A stretch of DNA of 64,000 nucleotides from Pelagibius sp. (GCA_028280305.1 JANQMC010000048.1:1-64000), one strand, 5' to 3'; positions 1 through 8,801 are shown, counted from the first letter of the stretch. Notes: a model not told the origin generated them from the letters alone. Program-made: numbers and translations.

Positions 1-42
1 CGGGAGGGGGAGCGGGCCGGAACCGCTTCGACGTCAGTCGAA
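1..42. repeat. dispersed palindromic repeat, right-hand part (cut by window edge)
   Basis: These 42 bases match 18142-18183 at 39 of 42 positions. The tail contains the short inverted repeat TTCGAC-gtca-GTCGAA. In both copies the tail ends about 8 bases from the stop codon of a minus-strand gene (stop of the quinone oxidoreductase at 51-53; stop of the membrane gene at 18191-18193). At the second locus the element continues into a long hairpin, so this copy is probably the right arm of the same structure, with the left arm outside the window. Confidence 0.75.
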
Positions 43-50
43 CAGACTGC

Positions 51-1076
51 TCAAGTCTTCAGCACGATTTTGCCGATATGGCTGCTGGATTCCATCAGGG
101 CATGGGCCTTTGCCGCTTCTTCCAGGGGGAAGCTGGCGGCCATGACCGGGGCGATCCGGCCGGAGTCCAACAGGGGCCAGGCCTTTTCCCGCAGTTCGGC
201 GGCCACCTGGGCCTTGAAGTCGACGGAACGGGCGCGGAGCGTTGACCCGGTGATGGTTAGGCGCTTCAGCATGACCGAGATGAAATCGACCTCGGCCTTG
301 GCGCCGCCGAGAAAGGCGATGAAGCTGAGCCGACCCTCCGGGGCCATGGCCTTGATGTTGCGCTGGATGTAGTCGCCGCCGACCATATCCAGGACCACAT
401 TGACGCCCTTGCCGCCGGTTGCCTCTTTCACCACGGCGACGAAATCCTCATCGCGGTAGTTGATGCCCCGCTCGGCCCCCAGGTCCTCGCAGGCCTTCAC
501 TTTCTCCGGCGAGCCGGCGGTGGCGAAAACCCGGCTGCCCAGAGCCTTGGCGAGCTGTATCGCCGTGGTGCCAATGCCGGAGGTGCCGCCGTGGACCAGG
601 AAACTCTCGCCGGGCTGCAGGGCCGAGCGCTGGAAGACATTCACCCAGACGGTGAAAAAGGTCTCCGGCAGGGCCGCCGCCTGGGCCAGGTCGAACCCTT
701 TGGGGATCGGCAGGCACTGGACCGCCGGGGCGGCGCAGTACTGGGCATAGCCGCCGCCGGTCACCAGGGCCGTCACCTGGTCGCCCAGGGAAAGGCCGGG
801 GGAAAGGCCCGGGGAAAGGCTGGCGGCCCCTTCGCCCAGGGCCACCACTTCGCCGGCGATTTCCAGCCCGGGGATGTCGGAGGCACCGGGCGGCGGCGGA
901 TAGCCGCCGAGGCGTTGCAGTACGTCCGGCCGGTTGACCCCGGCGGCGGCCACCTTAACCAAAACCTCGCCCGCCGCGGGCTGCGGGACAGGGCGGGTCC
1001 CCGGCACCAGAACCTCCGGGCCGCCGGGTTCGCTGATTTCGATGGCGGTCATGCTTTCGGGCAGGGTCTGGCTCAT
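51..1076 (-). CDS. NAD(P)H quinone oxidoreductase, zinc-independent MDR family
   Basis: 341-residue medium-chain dehydrogenase/reductase of the QOR/PIG3-like group, expected to be cytoplasmic and to reduce quinones or other conjugated carbonyls with NADPH. An N-terminal GroES-like fold (about 1-130) is followed by a Rossmann domain with the nucleotide-binding motif HGGTSGIG at 162-169. No structural or catalytic zinc-ligand cluster is visible, which fits the QOR branch. Residues around 86-97 carry a short SPGL-type repeat encoded by three 12-base units (788-823), probably a lengthened surface loop. ATG start at 1076. It is transcribed divergently from the DUF1192 gene. The true substrate cannot be read from the sequence. 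Confidence 0.88.
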   Translation of the reverse strand: MSQTLPESMTAIEISEPGGPEVLVPGTRPVPQPAAGEVLVKVAAAGVNRPDVLQRLGGYPPPPGASDIPGLEIAGEVVALGEGAASLSPGLSPGLSLGDQVTALVTGGGYAQYCAAPAVQCLPIPKGFDLAQAAALPETFFTVWVNVFQRSALQPGESFLVHGGTSGIGTTAIQLAKALGSRVFATAGSPEKVKACEDLGAERGINYRDEDFVAVVKEATGGKGVNVVLDMVGGDYIQRNIKAMAPEGRLSFIAFLGGAKAEVDFISVMLKRLTITGSTLRARSVDFKAQVAAELREKAWPLLDSGRIAPVMAASFPLEEAAKAHALMESSSHIGKIVLKT

Positions 1077-1274
1077 CTTGAGGGCTCCATTGGCTTATCG
1101 GGGTTTTGGCGCAGGGGCTTTGCGGGGAATCGCATTCGCCGGGGGGAGTTAGTATAATGAGCGGGCAAAAATCAAGCGATCGCCCGGTGGTCTCTGCGGG
1201 GGCTGCCGAAGGCAGGCCGCCGCAGCCGAACCGCAGAGAAAGCCGCGAAAGAGCGGCAGGGGAGTATGAGGGCC

Positions 1275-1457
1275 ATGGATATCGAAGATCTGGAACCGCG
1301 GAACAAGAAACCCAAGCCCCGGGATCTGGACAGCCTCGGCATCGATCAGCTCGAAGAATACCTGGCCGAGCTGCAGGCAGAGGCGGCGCGGGTGGAAGAG
1401 AAGATCGCCGCCAAGAAGAGCTATCTGTCCGGCGCCGACTCCTTCTTCAAAAGCTGA
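1275..1457 (+). CDS. DUF1192 family small protein
   Basis: 60-residue protein of the alphaproteobacterial DUF1192 family; function unknown. The N-terminus is acidic then Lys/Pro-rich (MDIEDLEPRNKKPKP), followed by a helix-forming stretch, LDQLEEYLAEL-like, at about 21-45 that looks like a short coiled coil, and a conserved-looking aromatic tail (SFFKS). I chose ATG 1275 because GGGGAG at 1259-1264 then sits 10 bases upstream; ATG 1266 is an alternative adding three residues. The stop at 1457 lies 11 bases before the likely dctB start, so the two are probably co-transcribed. Confidence 0.8.
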   Translation: MDIEDLEPRNKKPKPRDLDSLGIDQLEEYLAELQAEAARVEEKIAAKKSYLSGADSFFKS

Positions 1458-1468
1458 CGTCGTCTTCG

Positions 1469-3346
1469 GTGAACAATCCTTCCGGCCATAGGCTGAGCCG
1501 CCCGCGCCGGCGCGCTGCGGTACTGGGTATTGTTGCGGCGCTGGCTGCCAGTGCTCTGGTGCTGGCGCTGACCTGGTATTGGTCATCAGGCCTCTTCCTG
1601 GACCAGACCCGTGCCGGTGCCATGGCCAAGCTCGACCTCTACAACAGCAATCTGGACGGCGCCCTTGGCAAGTACCAGTCGGTGCCAAAGTTGCTGGCGT
1701 TGCACGAAGGCGTGGCCGCGTTCTTTCAGGCGCCGCTCGATGCAGAGACGCTGCAGCGTGCCAACGCGCTGACCGAGACGGTCAATTCGCTGACTGGTGC
1801 CGAAGACACTTACTTCATGGATGCCGAGGGCCTGACCTTCGCCGCCAGCAACTGGGACAGCGAGCGGCCCTTTGTCGGCCATAACTTCAGCTACAGACCT
1901 TACTTCCAGGAGGCCATGCAGGGCCAGCTTGGGCGCTTTTTCGCCCTGGGCACCACCTCGGGCCGGCGCGGATACTACTTCGCGTCGCCGGTGTTCCAGA
2001 ACAACGAGATCCTGGGCGCCGTGGTGGTCAAGGTCAGTCTCACCGATATCGAGGCCGCCTGGACCGCCGATGAAGAAAAGGTCATCGTCACCGACCCGCA
2101 CGGCGTCATCTTCGTTTCCAGTCATGCCGCTTGGCGCTTCCGCAGTCTGGCCCCCTTGAGCGATGAGGCCCTGCAGGAGATTGCCGAGAACCGCCGCTAT
2201 CAATCCGTCGACCTGCGTCCTCTGGAGGTGGTCGAGCAACAATCGATCGGCGAAGGGCCGCGGCTGATACGGATTGCAGATGAGCCGGGCGCCCAGAAAG
2301 CCGAATACCTGATGGTATCGCGGGCGATGCCGGAGGCCGGATGGACGGTTTCCGTGCTTGCTTCGACCCATCTGGCCCGCTCCCAGAGCATCACGGCGAC
2401 GCTGGTGGCGGCGCTGGCCTGTCTCATCACCTTTCTGATCGCCACCCTGGTCTGGCAGCGCCGCAGCCGTCTCGTCGAGCGCATCGACTATCAGCGCCGT
2501 GCCTCGGAAGAACTGGAGCAAAGGGTGGAAGAGCGCACGGCGGACCTGACCAGCGCCAATGCCCAGTTGGAGCGCGAGATCGGCGAGCGCGAGGCAGCGG
2601 AGGCCGAACTCCGCCAAGCCCAGGACGACCTGATCCAGGCCGGCAAGCTGGCGGCCCTGGGGCAGATGTCGGCGGCCCTCAGCCACGAATTTAACCAGCC
2701 CCTGGCGGCGATCCGTTCCTATGCCGACAACGCCCGGCTGTTGATCGAGCGCAACCGCGACCGCGAGGCCGGCGAGAACCTGCAGCGCATTCGCGACCTG
2801 ACGGCCCGCATGGCCGAGATCAGCAAACACCTGATGACCTTTGCCCGCAAACCGCGCCGCGAGCTGCGCCCTCTCGTGCTGGCGGAGGTGCTGGACGACA
2901 CGCTGGATTTTCTGCGTATCCGCCTTGAGCGTGCGGGGGCAACCGTCTCCCTGGAGCAGCCCGACCGCAGCCTGCGGGTGCGGGCCGGCCGGGTGCGGCT
3001 GCAGCATGTCATCCTGAATCTCGTGTCCAACGCCCTGGATGCCATGGAGGGTGCCGAGGAGCCGAAGATCGAAGTCGCTGTCCGTGAAACCGCGGGGCGG
3101 GTCGTCGTTTCGGTGCGCGATCACGGCCCGGGAATCGAGGCGGCGCAGATCGGCAGCATCTTCGACCCCTTCTTCACCACCAAGGATGTCGGCAAGGGGC
3201 TCGGTCTGGGTCTGTCGATCTCCTACAACATCGTGAAGGACTTCGAGGGATCGATCCGGGTGGAGAACCATCCCGGCGGCGGTGCTGTTTTCATCGTCGA
3301 ACTTCCCCTGCTGGCGCAGCCCGAAGCGGTGCTTGAGCCGGCATGA
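1469..3346 (+). CDS. dctB: C4-dicarboxylate sensor histidine kinase DctB
   Basis: About 625-residue membrane histidine kinase. TM1 lies at about 15-37, a periplasmic double-Cache-type sensor domain follows (about 45-300), TM2 is at about 308-331, then a coiled-coil linker rich in EERTADL-type heptads. The dimerisation/phosphoacceptor H-box is SHEFNQPLAAIRSY with His406. The ATPase has an N-box (ILNLVSNALDAM), G1 (DHGPGIE), F-box (FDPFFTTK) and G2 (GKGLGLGLS). In the family DctB senses succinate/malate/fumarate and phosphorylates DctD. The GTG at 1469 was chosen as start because it immediately precedes the TM1 region and follows the DUF1192 stop; the open frame extends further upstream but overlaps that gene. 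The end overlaps dctD by 4 bases. No dctA or dctPQM lies alongside. Confidence 0.87.
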   Translation: MNNPSGHRLSRPRRRAAVLGIVAALAASALVLALTWYWSSGLFLDQTRAGAMAKLDLYNSNLDGALGKYQSVPKLLALHEGVAAFFQAPLDAETLQRANALTETVNSLTGAEDTYFMDAEGLTFAASNWDSERPFVGHNFSYRPYFQEAMQGQLGRFFALGTTSGRRGYYFASPVFQNNEILGAVVVKVSLTDIEAAWTADEEKVIVTDPHGVIFVSSHAAWRFRSLAPLSDEALQEIAENRRYQSVDLRPLEVVEQQSIGEGPRLIRIADEPGAQKAEYLMVSRAMPEAGWTVSVLASTHLARSQSITATLVAALACLITFLIATLVWQRRSRLVERIDYQRRASEELEQRVEERTADLTSANAQLEREIGEREAAEAELRQAQDDLIQAGKLAALGQMSAALSHEFNQPLAAIRSYADNARLLIERNRDREAGENLQRIRDLTARMAEISKHLMTFARKPRRELRPLVLAEVLDDTLDFLRIRLERAGATVSLEQPDRSLRVRAGRVRLQHVILNLVSNALDAMEGAEEPKIEVAVRETAGRVVVSVRDHGPGIEAAQIGSIFDPFFTTKDVGKGLGLGLSISYNIVKDFEGSIRVENHPGGGAVFIVELPLLAQPEAVLEPA

Positions 3347-4716
3347 CCGAGGGACAGGTCTTTTTCGTCGACGATGAAGAACCGCTGCGCCATGCGGTGA
3401 AGCAGGGGCTTGAGCTCTGCGGTCATCCGGTGACCTGCTTTGCCGCCGCGCGCCAGGCCGAAGCGCAGCTCAACCGGAACCTCTACGGCGTGCTGGTCAC
3501 CGATATCACCATGCCGGACATGGACGGTCTGGCGCTGCTGCGCCGCGCCCTGGAAATCGACCCGGCCCTGCCGGTGGTGCTGGTCACCGGCCACGGCGAC
3601 GTGCCTCTGGCGGTCGAGGCGATGCGGGCCGGGGCTTACGACTTCATTGAAAAGCCTTTCGACACTTCGCACCTCGCCAGTGTGGTGGCGCGGGCGCTGG
3701 ACAAACGGCGTCTGGTGCTGGAGAACCGCGCCTTGCGCGAGGAGCTGGAAACCGGCGGCGGCCTGGATGCCCGTCTCGTCGGCCGCACCCCGGCCATGGA
3801 GCATCTGCGCGTGCAACTGCAGGCCCTGGCGGAGACCGATGCGGATGTGTTGGTCACCGGTGAAACCGGCAGCGGCAAGGAGGTCGTGGCCCGCGCCCTG
3901 CACGACTTCGGCCCACGCGCCAAGGGGCCCTTCGTCGCCATCAACTGCGGCGCGCTGCCCGCCGAGATGATCGAAAGCGAACTCTTCGGTCACGAAGCCG
4001 GCGCTTTCACCTCGGCCCAGAAACAACGTATCGGCAAGCTGGAGTTCGCCAACGGCGGTACCGTGCTGCTGGACGAAATCGAATCCATGCCGCTGGACCT
4101 GCAGGTGAAGCTGCTGCGCGCCATCGAACAGCGCAGCATCGAACGTCTCGGTTCCAACAAGTCTGTTGCGCTCGACCTTCGTTTCGTCGCGGCAAGCAAG
4201 GAGGACCTGCTGACGGCCTGCCGCGAAGGCCGTTTCCGCGAGGATCTCTATTACCGCCTCAACGTCGTTGCTCTGCAGGTGCCGCCGCTGCGTGAGCGCC
4301 GCGAAGACATCCCTTTGCTGTTCCATCATCTGGCCCGCGAGGCCCGCGCCCGTTACCGCCGCGAGATCCCCGATCCCGACGACCGTCACCTTTCCGATTT
4401 GCTGAGCTACGACTGGCCCGGCAACGTGCGCGAACTGCGCAATGCCGCTGACCGCTTCGTTCTGGGGCTGGGGGCAGTGGTGCCCGGCGCCGTCGTGACG
4501 GGAGATGCCGCTTCTCCGGCGGCGGAAGGGTCAACGGGAGACGGGCCCTTGGCCGGCCGTCTCGAAGCGGTGGAGAAGGCGATCCTGGAAGCCGAACTGC
4601 GGCGCCAGGGCGGCAGCCTGAAGGCCACCTACGAAGCCCTCGGCCTCTCGCGCAAAACCCTCTATGACAAGCTGCAGCGCCACGGCCTCAAGCGTGAGGA
4701 CTTCGTGCCCGGCTGA
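3343..4716 (+). CDS. dctD: sigma-54-dependent response regulator DctD
   Basis: 457-residue NtrC-family activator. Receiver domain 5-120 with phosphoacceptor Asp54 (VTDITMPDMDG); AAA+ domain about 145-375 with Walker A GETGSGKE at 173-180 and Walker B VLLDEIE at 241-247; C-terminal Fis-type helix-turn-helix (about 415-452, SLKATYEALGLSRKTLYDKL). The sigma-54 contact loop, GAFTGA in most family members, reads GAFTSA here (220-225). ATG overlaps the dctB stop as ATGA, indicating translational coupling. It should activate a sigma-54 promoter of a C4-dicarboxylate transporter located elsewhere. Confidence 0.88.
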   Translation: MTEGQVFFVDDEEPLRHAVKQGLELCGHPVTCFAAARQAEAQLNRNLYGVLVTDITMPDMDGLALLRRALEIDPALPVVLVTGHGDVPLAVEAMRAGAYDFIEKPFDTSHLASVVARALDKRRLVLENRALREELETGGGLDARLVGRTPAMEHLRVQLQALAETDADVLVTGETGSGKEVVARALHDFGPRAKGPFVAINCGALPAEMIESELFGHEAGAFTSAQKQRIGKLEFANGGTVLLDEIESMPLDLQVKLLRAIEQRSIERLGSNKSVALDLRFVAASKEDLLTACREGRFREDLYYRLNVVALQVPPLRERREDIPLLFHHLAREARARYRREIPDPDDRHLSDLLSYDWPGNVRELRNAADRFVLGLGAVVPGAVVTGDAASPAAEGSTGDGPLAGRLEAVEKAILEAELRRQGGSLKATYEALGLSRKTLYDKLQRHGLKREDFVPG

Positions 4717-4722
4717 GAGCCT

Positions 4723-5163
4723 TCACTGCCGCGGCGGTTGCGTGGTCATGCGGGTGGCGAGCAGCAGGTTGGTCTCGCTTGTCGCAACCCCTTCCAGGCG
4801 GCGGATCTTGGCGAGTACGCCGTCGAGCACCTCCAGTGTTTCCGTGCCCAGTTCGACGATCAGATCCCACTTGCCGTTGGTGGTGTGGATCGCCTGCACG
4901 GCCGAAATACCGCTCAGGCTGCGCAGTATGCGGTCGGTGCCGCGCCCCTCGATCCCCAGCATCATCAGGCCGCGCACAGGATGGTCCCGGACATCGTCAT
5001 TCAGGATGGCGGTAAAGCCGACAATGGTGCCCTCGGCGACGAGGCGGTTGAGCCGCGACCGCACGGTCACCCGCGACAGCCCCACGGCGGCAGCCAGGGT
5101 CGACAGCGACATGCGGGCATCGCGGCGCAGCTCCGCGATAATCTTCGTGTCGTGACTATCCAT
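4723..5163 (-). CDS. Lrp/AsnC family transcriptional regulator
   Basis: About 146-residue Lrp/AsnC protein: N-terminal helix-turn-helix (STLAAAVGLSRVTVRSRL) and C-terminal RAM/ligand-binding ferredoxin-like domain with the run of beta strands starting GTIVGFTAIL. The start at 5163 gives MDSHDTKII, the usual Lrp beginning; ATG at 5184 would add seven residues. Neither has a clear ribosome binding site. It is divergent from the arginase-ornithine cyclodeaminase genes, which it probably controls in response to arginine or ornithine; this is inferred from position and family, as divergent Lrp-type activators are common for such catabolic genes. Confidence 0.88.
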   Translation of the reverse strand: MDSHDTKIIAELRRDARMSLSTLAAAVGLSRVTVRSRLNRLVAEGTIVGFTAILNDDVRDHPVRGLMMLGIEGRGTDRILRSLSGISAVQAIHTTNGKWDLIVELGTETLEVLDGVLAKIRRLEGVATSETNLLLATRMTTQPPRQ

Positions 5164-5179
5164 ATTGTATAGAATAGAC

Positions 5180-5214
5180 TTCATTATGAAGGAAAGCTTT
5201 GCATTATATGCAAA
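5180..5214. promoter_or_regulatory. paired AT-rich palindromes, candidate operator of the Lrp-type regulator
   Basis: Two inverted repeats sit in an AT-rich block between the divergent regulator and arginase genes: TTCAT-T-ATGAA at 5180-5190 and TTTGCAT-TAT-ATGCAAA at 5198-5214, centres about 21 bases (two helical turns) apart. Lrp-family octamers typically wrap several such sites spaced by helical turns. The assignment as an operator is inference. Confidence 0.45.
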
Positions 5215-5298
5215 AAATAGGCTGTTTTCCTACCCTTTTTGGTCAGATCTTGTCGGGCCAGACGATTTGACCAGATGACTTGAGAGGAAAGCACAGAC

Positions 5299-6228
5299 GT
5301 GGACAGGCGAAACTGCATTCTGGTCGGCGTGCCAGTCGATAGCGGGAAAAAGCGGAAGGGCTGCCTGATGGGCCCCGATGCCTACCGCACCGCGCGCCTG
5401 GCCGAGACCGTTGCGGAACTGGGACACACCGCCGACGACTGGGGCAACGTGACGCCGCAGGACGAAGGCGACCACGGCTGTGCCAACGACCTCGTCCATT
5501 CTTTGTCGGAGACGGTTGCCTGGGCTAAGGCGGTGAGCGGCGTTGCAAAGCGGGCGGCGGCGAAAGGTTTCCCGATTTTTCTCGGCGGCGACCATGCGCT
5601 TTCCATGGGCACGGTCCACGGCATCGCCGCCCATGCGCTGGAACAGGACCGCCCGCTGTTCATCCTCTGGCTCGATGCTCATACCGACCTGCACACCCCG
5701 ATGACGACGGACTCCGGCAACCTGCACGGCACGCCGATGGGCTATATCTCCGGCCTGAACGGCTTCGATGCCTTTCCGCCGATGCCCAAGGCGGTGCCGG
5801 AGGAAAACATCTGCATGATCGGCCTGCGCTCCGTCGATGCCGTGGAGAAAGAGACACTGAGGGACAGCGCGATTTCCGCCATCGACATGCGCATGATCGA
5901 CGATCACGGCATCGCCAAGCCGCTTTCGGTTTTTCTGGAGAAGGTCGCCGCGGCCAACGGCCTGCTGCATGTCTCCCTGGACGTCGATTTTCTCGACCCG
6001 ACCATCGCGCCGGCGGTGGGCACCACGGTGCCCGGCGGCGCCACCTTCCGCGAGGCTCATCATGTGATGGAGATGGTCTATGAGTCCAACCTTGCGGCCT
6101 CCCTGGACCTTGCCGAGTTGAATCCCTTTCTGGATGAGCGCGGCCGCACCGCTTCTCTCATGGTCGATCTGACTGCCTCGCTGCTCGGGCGCCGGGTGTT
6201 CGACCGTCACACGCCCGATTTCTCCTGA
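5299..6228 (+). CDS. rocF: arginase
   Basis: 309-residue ureohydrolase; hydrolyses L-arginine to L-ornithine and urea with a binuclear manganese centre. Metal-binding motifs are intact: GGDH at 96-99, DAHTD at 126-130 and SLDVDFLDP with Asp228 and Asp230. The usual arginase length (about 300) and the pairing with ornithine cyclodeaminase argue for arginase rather than agmatinase. GTG start with GAGAGGAAA eight bases upstream. The gene opens a catabolic unit with the next gene 10 bases downstream; together they convert arginine through ornithine to proline. The divergent Lrp/AsnC gene is the likely regulator. Confidence 0.92.
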   Translation: MDRRNCILVGVPVDSGKKRKGCLMGPDAYRTARLAETVAELGHTADDWGNVTPQDEGDHGCANDLVHSLSETVAWAKAVSGVAKRAAAKGFPIFLGGDHALSMGTVHGIAAHALEQDRPLFILWLDAHTDLHTPMTTDSGNLHGTPMGYISGLNGFDAFPPMPKAVPEENICMIGLRSVDAVEKETLRDSAISAIDMRMIDDHGIAKPLSVFLEKVAAANGLLHVSLDVDFLDPTIAPAVGTTVPGGATFREAHHVMEMVYESNLAASLDLAELNPFLDERGRTASLMVDLTASLLGRRVFDRHTPDFS

Positions 6229-6238
6229 AGGGCCAGCC

Positions 6239-7294
6239 ATGACCGCCCCCCAACCTTCGCACCTGGCCTTCGTGCCCTTCGTCAGTGTCGAGAACATGAT
6301 GAAGTTGGTCCATCACATCGGTGTCGAGTCAATGCTGCGCGATCTTGGCGACTACATCGAAGAAGACTTCCGGCGCTGGGAACTCTTCGACAAGACGCCG
6401 CGCGTTGCCTGCCATTCTGATGAGGGTGTGATCGAACTGATGCCGACCTCGGATGGTGAAGTCTATGGCTTCAAGTACGTCAACGGGCACCCGAAGAACA
6501 TCCACGACGGCCTGCAGACGGTCACCGCTTTCGGACTGCTTGCCAGGGTCGGGACCGGTTATCCGGTATTGCTCAGTGAAATGACGGTACTGACCGCGCT
6601 GCGCACCGCGGCGACCTCGGCGATGGTGGCCAGGCATCTGGCGCCCAAGGGCGCGCGCTGCATGGCGATGATCGGCAACGGTGCACAGTCGGAGTTTCAG
6701 GCGCTGGCGATGAAGGCGATCTGCGGCATCGACAACGTCCGGCTTTACGACATCGACAGCCGGGCGACGGAAAAGGCGATGCGGAACCTTGACGGGTTTG
6801 GGATCGGCATGACCGCCTGCAGGACGCCGGAAGAGGCGATGGAGGGCGCGCAGATCATCACCACCTGCACCGCCGACAAACAGTACGCGACGATCCTGAC
6901 CGACAACATGGTCGGTGCCGGGGTTCACATCAACGCCATCGGCGGCGATTGTCCCGGCAAGACCGAGCTGCATCGGGACATCCTGTCGCGCTCCACGGTC
7001 TTCGTGGAATACCCGCCGCAGACCCGCATCGAAGGCGAGATTCAGCAGATGCCCGATGATTTCCCGGTCACCGAGATGTGGCAGGTGATCAACGGCACCG
7101 CGCCCGGCCGGGTGAGCGACAACCAGATCACGCTGTTCGACGGCGTCGGTTTTGCCATCGAGGACTTCTCGGCCCTGCGCTACGTCTGGGGACGGATCAA
7201 GGGTACCGATTTCTATCAGGATCTCGACATGGTCGCCGATCCCGACGACCCGCGCGATCTCTTCGGCATGCTCTTGCGGTCGAAGACGCAATAA
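6239..7294 (+). CDS. ornithine cyclodeaminase
   Basis: 351-residue member of the ornithine cyclodeaminase/mu-crystallin family. It should convert L-ornithine to L-proline and ammonia using tightly bound NAD+. The Rossmann motif MIGNGAQSEFQ lies at about 144-154 and the family signature around GAHINAIGGDCPGK-like residues (about 224-238, here GVHINAIGGDCPGKTEL) is present. The start ATG is 10 bases after the arginase stop with GAAGGGCC in front, so the two are co-transcribed. Length matches Agrobacterium-type ornithine cyclodeaminases (about 350). Confidence 0.92.
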   Translation: MTAPQPSHLAFVPFVSVENMMKLVHHIGVESMLRDLGDYIEEDFRRWELFDKTPRVACHSDEGVIELMPTSDGEVYGFKYVNGHPKNIHDGLQTVTAFGLLARVGTGYPVLLSEMTVLTALRTAATSAMVARHLAPKGARCMAMIGNGAQSEFQALAMKAICGIDNVRLYDIDSRATEKAMRNLDGFGIGMTACRTPEEAMEGAQIITTCTADKQYATILTDNMVGAGVHINAIGGDCPGKTELHRDILSRSTVFVEYPPQTRIEGEIQQMPDDFPVTEMWQVINGTAPGRVSDNQITLFDGVGFAIEDFSALRYVWGRIKGTDFYQDLDMVADPDDPRDLFGMLLRSKTQ

Positions 7295-7317
7295 AGACTT
7301 CACTAATATAAAAGAAA

Positions 7318-7351
7318 GGAGTCACACTCGCCGGCAGCGAGAGATGACTCC
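7318..7351 (+). promoter_or_regulatory. intercistronic hairpin before nhaC-like gene
   Basis: GGAGTCA (7318-7324) pairs with TGACTCC (7345-7351) and an inner CTCGC pairs with GCGAG, giving a strong stem between ornithine cyclodeaminase and the antiporter. There is no following T-tract, so it is more likely an RNA-processing or stability element than a terminator. The ribosome binding site of the next gene lies just after it. Confidence 0.5.
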
Positions 7352-7367
7352 AAAAAAGGGGGAAACT

Positions 7368-8801
7368 ATGAAAACGGATGTTCCGCAGGGGGCACGGCTG
7401 CCTCACCTCTGGGAGGCGACCATTTCGCTTTTCTCGCTGGTCGTCGGGATCAGCGTTTCCATCGTGGTCTACGGTCTGGATCCGCAGATCCCAATGCTGC
7501 TCGGCGTTATCGTGTCCAGCGTTGTGGCGCTGCGCTGCGGCTTTTCCTGGCAGAACATCCAGAACGGTATGGTCCGCGGTATTACAAATGCCCTGCCGGC
7601 GATGATCATCCTGCTGGTGGTCGGTATTCTGATCGGCGTTTGGATTCTGGCCGGCGTGGTGCCGACCTTGATCTACTACGGCCTGCAGTTCATGTCGCCG
7701 TCGATCTTCCTGCCGGCGACGCTTCTGATCTGCGCCATCACCTCCCTGGCCACCGGCACTTCCTGGGGCACGGCGGGGACCATCGGCGTCGCTTTGATGG
7801 GGATTGGTGCAGGCCTCGGTTTCCCGCTGCCTATCGTCGCAGGTGCGGTGCTTTCCGGCGCCTACTTCGGTGACAAGATGTCACCGCTGTCCGACACCAC
7901 CAATCTGGCCCCGGCCATGGCCGGCACCGATCTGTTCACGCATATTAAGCACATGTCCTACACCACCGGCGTGACCTTCGCGCTGACGCTGGTGATCGAG
8001 ATTGTGCTGGGTCTGAATTATGGCGGCAGCGGCGGTGACTTGGCGCGCATTCAGACCGTGCTGGCCACTCTCGATGCCAACTTCACCATCAACCCTGTGC
8101 TGCTGTTGCCGCCGCTGGTGGTGCTCTTCGTTTCCTATAAGAAAATGCCGGCCATTCCCGGCATTACTCTTGGTGTGCTGGCCGGTGCGGTCTGTGCCAT
8201 CGGCCTGCAGGGCGCTGACTATGAAGCTTTGGCGAACGCCGCCTATGGTGGTTTCGCCTCCGAGACCGGGATCGAGGATGTCGACTCCCTGCTCAGCCGC
8301 GGCGGACTGTCGTCCATGTTTTTCACCATCAGCCTGATCATCGTGGCGATGATGTTCGGCGGGGTGATGGAGCGCACCAGCCAGTTGAAGGTGATCGCCG
8401 ACACAATCCTGCAGTACGCTAAGTCGACGGGGTCGTTGATCACCTCCACGGTGTTGACCTGCATCGCCGCCAACCTGATCCTCTGCGATCAGTACATGGC
8501 CATCGTCATGGGCGCGCGGACCTACGCCCCGGCTTATCGCGAGCGCGACCTTGCCCCGGAGAACCTGTCCCGCGCAGTGGAGGATTCGGCGACGGTGACA
8601 GCCAACCTGGTGCCATGGAATTCCGGCGGTGCCTTCCAGGCCGCCACCCTGGGCGTCGCCACCATCGCCTACCTGCCGTTCAACTTCTTCTGCTGGATGT
8701 CGCCCATCGTGACAATCATCTTCGGCGTCATGGGCTGGACTATCAAGAAACGCGCACCGGAGGAGGGCGAGGCCGCCCCGGCGACGAGCGCTGCGGAGTA
8801 G
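7368..8801 (+). CDS. NhaC-family antiporter (Na+/H+ or amino-acid/cation exchanger)
   Basis: About 477-residue, strongly hydrophobic protein with roughly 11-12 membrane spans and the NhaC-family loop GAYFGDKMSPLSDTTNLAPA, characteristic of NhaC/MleN antiporters. ATG 7368 is preceded by AAGGGGGAAACT, a strong ribosome binding site; ATG 7344 lies inside the upstream hairpin and is less likely. It is the third gene of the arginine unit, so a role in arginine or ornithine uptake/exchange, or in sodium and pH balance during deamination, is possible. That link is inference from position only; NhaC proteins are usually annotated as Na+/H+ antiporters. Confidence 0.85.
   Translation: MKTDVPQGARLPHLWEATISLFSLVVGISVSIVVYGLDPQIPMLLGVIVSSVVALRCGFSWQNIQNGMVRGITNALPAMIILLVVGILIGVWILAGVVPTLIYYGLQFMSPSIFLPATLLICAITSLATGTSWGTAGTIGVALMGIGAGLGFPLPIVAGAVLSGAYFGDKMSPLSDTTNLAPAMAGTDLFTHIKHMSYTTGVTFALTLVIEIVLGLNYGGSGGDLARIQTVLATLDANFTINPVLLLPPLVVLFVSYKKMPAIPGITLGVLAGAVCAIGLQGADYEALANAAYGGFASETGIEDVDSLLSRGGLSSMFFTISLIIVAMMFGGVMERTSQLKVIADTILQYAKSTGSLITSTVLTCIAANLILCDQYMAIVMGARTYAPAYRERDLAPENLSRAVEDSATVTANLVPWNSGGAFQAATLGVATIAYLPFNFFCWMSPIVTIIFGVMGWTIKKRAPEEGEAAPATSAAE

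Noticed and set aside
1106..1468. N-terminal extension of dctB upstream of the GTG at 1469
   Set aside because: It overlaps the DUF1192 gene and codes for low-complexity Arg/Gly/Glu sequence without kinase resemblance.
1586..3271. Minus-strand open frame opposite dctB
   Set aside because: Antisense to a histidine kinase with all its motifs; Gln/His/Gly/Arg-rich composition typical of a shadow.
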